Assembly (NCBI GenBank): GCA_036874045.1
Contig: CM072345.1
Span: forward strand, 6,101,501-6,165,500
Source: Cymodocea nodosa
Lineage: Eukaryota > Streptophyta > Magnoliopsida > Alismatales > Cymodoceaceae
Reading direction: 5' to 3'
DNA: 64,000 nucleotides
Made by a program: the position numbers and the translations under genes
In this document: piece after piece, positions 59,208 to 64,000 of the stretch
How the letters are laid out: each line of letters starts with the position of its first letter
How positions within the stretch are numbered: position 1 is the stretch's first letter
Notes under the pieces: model-generated
Told to the model about the DNA's origin: nothing
Seen by the model: only the letters and a program-made list of their open reading frames with translations
Database searches by the model: none

Positions 59208-59744
59208 TAAAAAATCAGTTTTTATGTTTATATTTATAAAATTAAAAATTAAAAAAAAACATTAAAAAAATAAAGAAATTATAAAATATAAAAATCGTTA
59301 CAATTCAACTGATTGGATCCATCGGTATGACCGGAACATAAAAAATATGTATATTAACTTTCAAAAAAAAAATTAGGTCTGACCGAAACATAGTATCAGT
59401 TAAACTGGTAAAAAAACAGAAAAAATATTATCATAAGTATTTTTATTATTATATATGTTTATACGGGAAGTCTGTTGAGTTACGCTTAACTCAACAAGCT
59501 TACTCTGTTGAGTCTTGAGTTAGTCAATGAGCTTATTCCATTAAGTTAACTGTAACTCAACGGAGTACTATAGCTAAGACCGTGGATGAGAAAGTAATAG
59601 TTGGTTCGGGAAATGACCCGATTACCTGCCTAAACTTAGGGCTTATTTAAACTAAAACCTAGGGTTTTGGGGGCATTATCCGACAAATCATTTAGAAATT
59701 GGAATAGTAGAAATCAGAGTGATTCTGTGTTGTTGTGTAACTCC
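59208..59744 (+). promoter_or_regulatory. Hairpin-rich spacer before the accessory ORF of E3
   Basis: No gene. GTTGAGTTACGCTTAACTCAAC (59473-59494) and GTTAACTGTAACTCAACGG hairpins, then TTATTTAAAC (59644-59653) and AAAACCTAGGGTTTTGG (59655-59671), then the ATG at 59745. A TATA-like sequence followed by a telo-box-like AAACCTAG/GGGTTT is a common arrangement at plant promoters; use as an internal promoter is inference. The same arrangement is at 8029 and 10550. Confidence 0.5.
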
Positions 59745-61985
59745 ATGATGAGAAAGATGACACCTGAATTCTGGAAAGAGGCTGTTGACACATTAGAATT
59801 TCTAAAGGAATCAGAAGAATGGCACACACGATAGAAGATTAGAAATACGACAAGAGAGAAAAATCTACAGAAGGTAGAATCAGAACTTTTCAATTTTAGA
59901 AGAGATTTAGTAGATTTGGGTATACAAATACCTCAAATAATGGAAACAAGAATAAAGGTTGCTACAGAAATTGCTGTAAGCAAGGAAAAAAAAATTAGGC
60001 CAAGTAATGAAGTTGCCCTAGAATTAATCCAACATAAGTCCTGGCTCTGGTTCAAAAGATGAATCTGTAGACGAGCTAGATGGGCGATCTAGGAGCAAGA
60101 AAGGAAAGAAAATGAAGAAGAAGCAACTGAAGAATGGGAGGAGCCGACTACTGAAAGACCTGTTCCTGAGAAACAGCAGTCAAGACCTCTAGTTCAGCCA
60201 ATAGAGCCATTGCCACGAGTAGCATTTGCTTGGCCTAGAACTGAAGAAGAAGAGAAAGAATTTACTAGCTTGGTCAAAATAGCAAGAGACCAAGGTGATA
60301 CTCAAGAAATAGCTACGGCTAAGGCACATATTTTATATGATGCCATTAAGAAAAAAAGGGTAGAAGAAAAGATGAGGGCCCAGTACAAAATAAAAGTTGA
60401 ACAACATCAGGCAGTAGCTAAATCAAGGGTTGCAAGAGAAGCTAAGGCTAGTCCTTTGAGACCAGTAATTATAAAGAGAATTAAACAGGAAGAGCTAGTA
60501 CCTGTGGCTTGAAGGCCTGTAGAGCTTACTTTTGTAGATTTAATTTCAGAATAAGAAGAGGAAGAACAGGCACAATTAATTAGAAAAAGGAAAGGAAAAG
60601 AAAAAGTGCCTGAAAATAGAGAGGAAATTAAATCTGAAGTACCAATTTTAACAGGGCCTATGGAGCCAATATTTATAAACCTACTATCCGATTCTGAGGA
60701 GTAGGAGCTGCAGCAGTAGGAGCAAAGACAAGAAGAAAAATAGGCTGAAATTAGTCTACAGCCTGTACAAGAAAAAAGAACAGAAATTAGGGCAGAAACT
60801 GAATTACCCGTGACTCCATCCCAATCTGTTACAGAATTAGAAAGAACAATGACAGAGTAGATTATTAGTCAGGAGGAAGAAGAAAGAGCAGAAAATGAAG
60901 AGGCTGAAAGAAGCCATTTGGACAAAAATAACTTTACAGATTCCACTAAAGAGCAAGAAACTCTTCAGCAATTTATGGAAAGAATTCAAGACATAGTGGA
61001 GAGTTCTGCCGGCTCACCACCACAGACAAAAGAAACAAAAACAGAAATTCAGGAATCTATAGAGAATGTTCAAATGCAGCCTATAGTAGAGGAAGATCAA
61101 GAACAAACCCCTCTGGAACAACAAAGTCACATTCCTGACTCGAATGAAACAACAGTTTTGAATGAGGTACATTTTTGGAGTCAGGAAACTTATATCAAAT
61201 ATCAAGAAATTAGGGGTTACGATATTATTTACAATAGACCAGTAAATTGGGATGGAATGCAAGAAATCAAAGATTTATTTGAATTCCAAGGTTTATTGAA
61301 TTTTATTTCTCAAGAAAGAGGGCATGCAGTTTCTGAGAATTTAGTGCCTTGCTTCTATACAAATTTAAGAGAAGGAGAAGGAGGATTAATTTCCAACGTG
61401 AAGGAAGCTGATGTACAGATAACACCAGAGCTTCTCCACAACATTTTTGGATTAAAGAATGAAGGGCAGGAAATTTTGGAAGACACAACTGTCGTTGAAT
61501 GGATAGAACAAGAAATAAAAGATTGTTTAGCTATCAATCCTGGTGTGCCTTTATTAAACAGATTGAAGCATTTAAATGGTAAAGCACACATGGTAGCCAA
61601 CATTTTGATTAAGAATGTCTATCAACGACAAGGCCATGACATAGAATTAAGTCAATTTGTCAAATGGGCCACATTTGCAGTTGTAAATAGAATTCAAATA
61701 AATTGGTCTGCAGTTTTTATCTCCAAGCTGAAAACAGTAAAGAAAAAATTATTTTATGGAGATTTGATTCCACTGCTGATGATAGATTGTATTGATTTCA
61801 CAAAATAGACATCAAAAAGAATCAGATCAAGACCCATTTCAGTGAAAGAATACAAAAATTTTGTAGCTGCAAAGCTAGTTATACCTTTTGGAGGAATTAC
61901 AGGAGTTGTAGAAAGAATTAATCAATTAGAACTTCAATTAGAAAAACTCCAGAAGGAAGTAGATGAACTTAGGAATAGAGACTAA
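59745..61985 (+). pseudogene. Gypsy accessory ORF, best copy (746 codons in one register)
   Basis: From MMRKMTPEFWKEAVDTLEFL to TAA at 61983. The first 120 codons are charged and helical, with VALELIQHKSWLWFKR. Then a long Glu/Gln-rich linker with AHILYDAIKKKRVEEKMRA. The conserved domain, about codons 465-690, has HFWSQETYIKYQEIRGYD, IKDLFEFQGLLNFISQE, CFYTNLREGEGGLISNV, IFGLKNEGQE, LKHLNGKAHMVANIL, VNRIQINWSAVFISKL and KKKLFYGDLIPLLM. A coiled coil INQLELQLEKLQKEVDELRN closes the protein. The frame is kept throughout but about ten stops, mostly TAG, interrupt it; 60918-61808 is open. It may belong to the plant 'putative transposon protein' class (Pfam PF20167) or be Athila-ORF1-like; not verified. 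It is the same gene as the copia accessory ORFs. Confidence 0.85.
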
Positions 61986-62937
61986 ATTGTATTGTTCATC
62001 TACTTGTATAAAATTATATGAAATTGTATGATGTACTTGTACTGTAAATTGATTCATATTAATGAATGTAAATTTTTCAGATGTACTTTTCATACGTGTT
62101 TTGAATGTGAAATGAATGAAATGTATTGAATGATATATATAATTTGTGGAACTTTATGAATGAATGTTTAACAGATTTACAATTTGTTGAATGACAGGAT
62201 AAATGCTTAAAAATTTTCTACATGTTGCAAGGTAAAATGTAAATTCTCCATAACATAAAATGACCTGCAAGTTAAATCTTTATATAATGTTCAGATTTAA
62301 ATGAATTTTTGATTAGAATGATGCATTAATGACATAGATTTAACTTTATTTCAGTTAGCAGAATGAAAAAGAAAAAAAAGCAAAGAGGAACTTACGAGAG
62401 TAAAATTTAGAGGTTGCTAAGTGTTAACTCAACGAAGTAAGTTCGTTGAGTTAAACATAACTCCATGAAGTCAGTAATATAATATAAGGTCACTCCATTG
62501 AGTTATCTATAACTCAAAGAAGTTAGTCTGTGGAGTTAGCAACAGTAATCGACTGTGTTCCATTGAGTTATCTATAACTCAACGAGGTTAGTTCATGGAT
62601 TAAGCAGAATGGTTATTCTTTTAACCATGAACGAAACTTCGTCGGTTTAGCGGTTACCAAAATTTTGAAATTAGTAGTGATACACGTACCCATAAAAACA
62701 GGAACCACGATGCACGTTGCAAGACACGTTCTTGCATCGAGATTTATTCACTTTATGAATGTGCAGTATATATGTAAAACAGAATGTTATTTACAAGTTA
62801 CCAGCACTTTTAAAAGAAAGGAGAATGCGTTGGAGGAACTGGAAGGAGAAGTAGCTGATTCGACTTCATCCGACAACAAATATTTATTGAATGGAAAGCT
62901 TCAGACTAGTATGTAATTAATCTTCTACTATTTATTT
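61986..62937 (+). promoter_or_regulatory. Spacer before gag of E3
   Basis: Homologous to 25564-26546. It has hairpins GTTCGTTGAGTTAAACATAACTCC and GTTGAGTTATCTATAACTCAAC near 62450-62585, a pseudo-ORF 62665-62916 that I do not support, and TATATATGTAAAAC at about 62769 in the place of the TATA-like box of the other copy. Confidence 0.45.
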
Positions 62938-63343
62938 ATGAGCACATGGACCCGTTCTCTAAGCACTAAACGATTAGTAAGAACACCTACCCAGGAATTT
63001 TCATCACAGAGGAGTACTGAAAAATTTTCTAAACTGAACTTTAACGAAATTCTTTGGGGTGTAGCTAACCTTTTTTTAAAAGAGAATGTAGAAATGGATG
63101 CTCTAGTAGAAAAACCATTAGGAGAGATTCTGTATCCTGAATTAGTTGATGAACCTTCATGTATTCGATTGCCAAACTTTGAGGGAGATAGGTTTGAACT
63201 GAAATCTAATTATATTAGTCAATTGCCACATTTTCATGGATTAGAAAGACAGGATGCCTATTATTTCCTTAGAGAATTTAATGAAGTTTGTCAAATGATG
63301 AAAATGACGAACATGAGTATAGATGCTATTAAACTTAGATAAA
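62938..63343 (+). pseudogene. gag: Athila-type gag of E3, N-terminal third
   Basis: Open from ATG 62938 (MSTWTRSLSTKRLVRT) through LGEILYPELVDEPSCIRLPN, FELKSNYISQLPHFHGLERQ, DAYYFLREFNEVCQMMKM and SIDAIKLR, then cut at about 63343. The same protein as 26547-27894, of which about 70% is missing here. A short direct repeat AAACTTAGATGCTATTAAA spans the junction with the F-box tail, suggesting deletion between short repeats. The intact N-terminus in two copies argues that ATG 62938/26547 is the true start and that gag is a separate gene in this family. Confidence 0.9.
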
Positions 63344-63733
63344 CTTAGATGCTATTAAATTCAAATAGGAATGTGGTATAATGAAGAAGATGATCTTACT
63401 TTATGTCTGATAAGATGGTGGGATGAACTGATGAAATTTCAAATATGGATTATGGAAGACATAAATGAATGGAAGTAGGAAGAGGAGTATATTGAAATAG
63501 ATGTAGAAATAGAAACTGCTACATTACCCTAGAACCAAAAAGAATCTCTTTCTGCATTTCATATCATTAATGGTAATATATTTGGAATTTATAATATATT
63601 ACATGTTTATAAATTAAGAAGGAACAAGAACTGCATTAAAACAGAATTAATAGCAAGAAGAACTATGCCTAAAAAGTTTGCTTGGACTAATACATTTATT
63701 CCATTTGTTCCTACTTTTCAATCATGTTCTTAA
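63344..63733 (+). pseudogene. F-box/FBA-like gene, copy 4 (C-terminal tail)
   Basis: It resumes at IQIGMWYNEEDDLTLCLIRW and continues DELMKFQIWIMEDINEWK and EEEYIEIDVEIETATLP, ending FQSCS at TAA 63731, collinear with 32090-32464. The F-box itself and most of the associated domain are deleted together with the rest of gag. Stops TAG occur near 63477 and 63530. It confirms that the F-box ORF follows gag in this element too. Confidence 0.8.
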
Positions 63734-64000
63734 GCTATGATTTTGAGTGTTTAATGTTGTGTGTATTCTACGTTTATTTTTAGAAAAAAATATAGTTTTC
63801 ATTTTATTTTATAAAAGAAAAGAAAAAAAACAAAATATCAATCCAATTTGTTGGTATCTGTTTTGAGAAACCAACTGGCTTGGTTGTGAGCCACCAAAGG
63901 CATAGGAGCATGGGTTCCACACAAGACACTAATTTATTAATATCTGTTAGATGTTATTTTGTTTTATATTCTGCGTTTATCTTTGAATGAAAAATTTTTC
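63734..64000 (+). other. Start of gypsy 3' UTR of E3
   Basis: Collinear with 29235-29510. It includes the start of the small membrane ORF (ATG about 63918, MGSTQDTNLLISV) with a deletion that shifts its frame. The window ends here. Confidence 0.6.

Larger units (their letters stand above)
52921..64000 (+). mobile_element. Gypsy (Athila-like) element E3, 5' LTR to F-box, right end outside window
   Basis: 5' LTR 52921-54429, PBS 54437-54454, zinc-knuckle/pol ORF 54551-59207, spacer, accessory ORF 59745-61985, spacer, gag 62938-63343, F-box tail 63344-63733 and the start of the 3' UTR. No LTR occurs between 54430 and 64000, so all these genes belong to one element. It shows directly that gag lies downstream of integrase. 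Inserted in an F-box ORF at 52920. Confidence 0.92.

Noticed and set aside
54551..63343. Nuclear genetic code with TAG/TAA read as glutamine
   Set aside because: Stops also replace Trp and Arg codons and differ between copies; C-to-T / G-to-A decay explains them all. Nothing suggests a recoded plant nuclear genome.

Overview
The window is AT-rich nuclear DNA of a flowering plant, probably a eudicot. The evidence is the content: Ty1/copia elements of the SIRE/Maximus kind primed by initiator tRNA-Met, Ty3/gypsy elements of the Athila kind primed by a tRNA-Asp-like site, and an F-box gene with a plant-type associated domain. I found no convincing host single-copy gene, tRNA or rRNA gene. Essentially all 64 kb is LTR retrotransposons nested in one another, all decayed by stops, frameshifts and deletions.

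Layout. 1-4194 is a chimera of one copia family (called copia-A here): the 5' end of a minus-strand copy (1-966) abuts the 3' end of a plus-strand copy (967-4194), and the chimera sits in a gypsy protease gene. 4195-31356 is the 3' part of gypsy element E1 (protease, RT, RNase H, integrase, accessory ORF, gag, F-box, 3' UTR, LTR tail). E1 carries a 2.5 kb tandem duplication (7345-9888) and is split by a complete minus-strand copia-A (11622-24280, target duplication AAGAG). E1 ends exactly at an LTR edge inside the F-box ORF of a second copy, E2 (31357-37663), whose 3' LTR is split by a solo LTR (34916-36553). E2 ends exactly inside the integrase gene of another copy, E4 (37664-38398). There a plus-strand sister family, copia-C (38399-52418), is inserted; a second solo LTR (41206-42710, target duplication AAGGT) sits in its gag gene. 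After it come an F-box fragment (52419-52920) and gypsy E3 (52921-64000+), which has its 5' LTR, primer site and all coding regions up to the F-box.

Gypsy architecture, from E3 and E1/E2 together: LTR, PBS, zinc-knuckle ORF, protease, RT, RNase H, integrase, hairpin-rich spacer, accessory ORF (~746 codons), hairpin-rich spacer with TATA box, capsid gag, F-box/FBA ORF, small membrane ORF, 3' UTR, PPT, LTR. Having capsid gag downstream of integrase is not the usual Ty3 order.

Main observations. (1) The gypsy accessory ORF and the accessory ORF lying between pol and the 3' LTR of both copia families are clearly homologous, so two superfamilies share one extra gene. (2) The copia elements also carry gypsy-like non-coding DNA just upstream of that ORF: 3' UTR-like in copia-C, PPT plus U3-like in copia-A. 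One captured gypsy block would explain both. (3) The gypsy family carries an F-box gene in the slot where Athila elements often have an env-like ORF. (4) All families have dense short inverted repeats with a GTTA(N2-4)TAAC core. (5) Nearly all stops that can be aligned between copies are C-to-T or G-to-A changes at Gln, Arg or Trp codons. All work is by eye; no alignment or database search was run.
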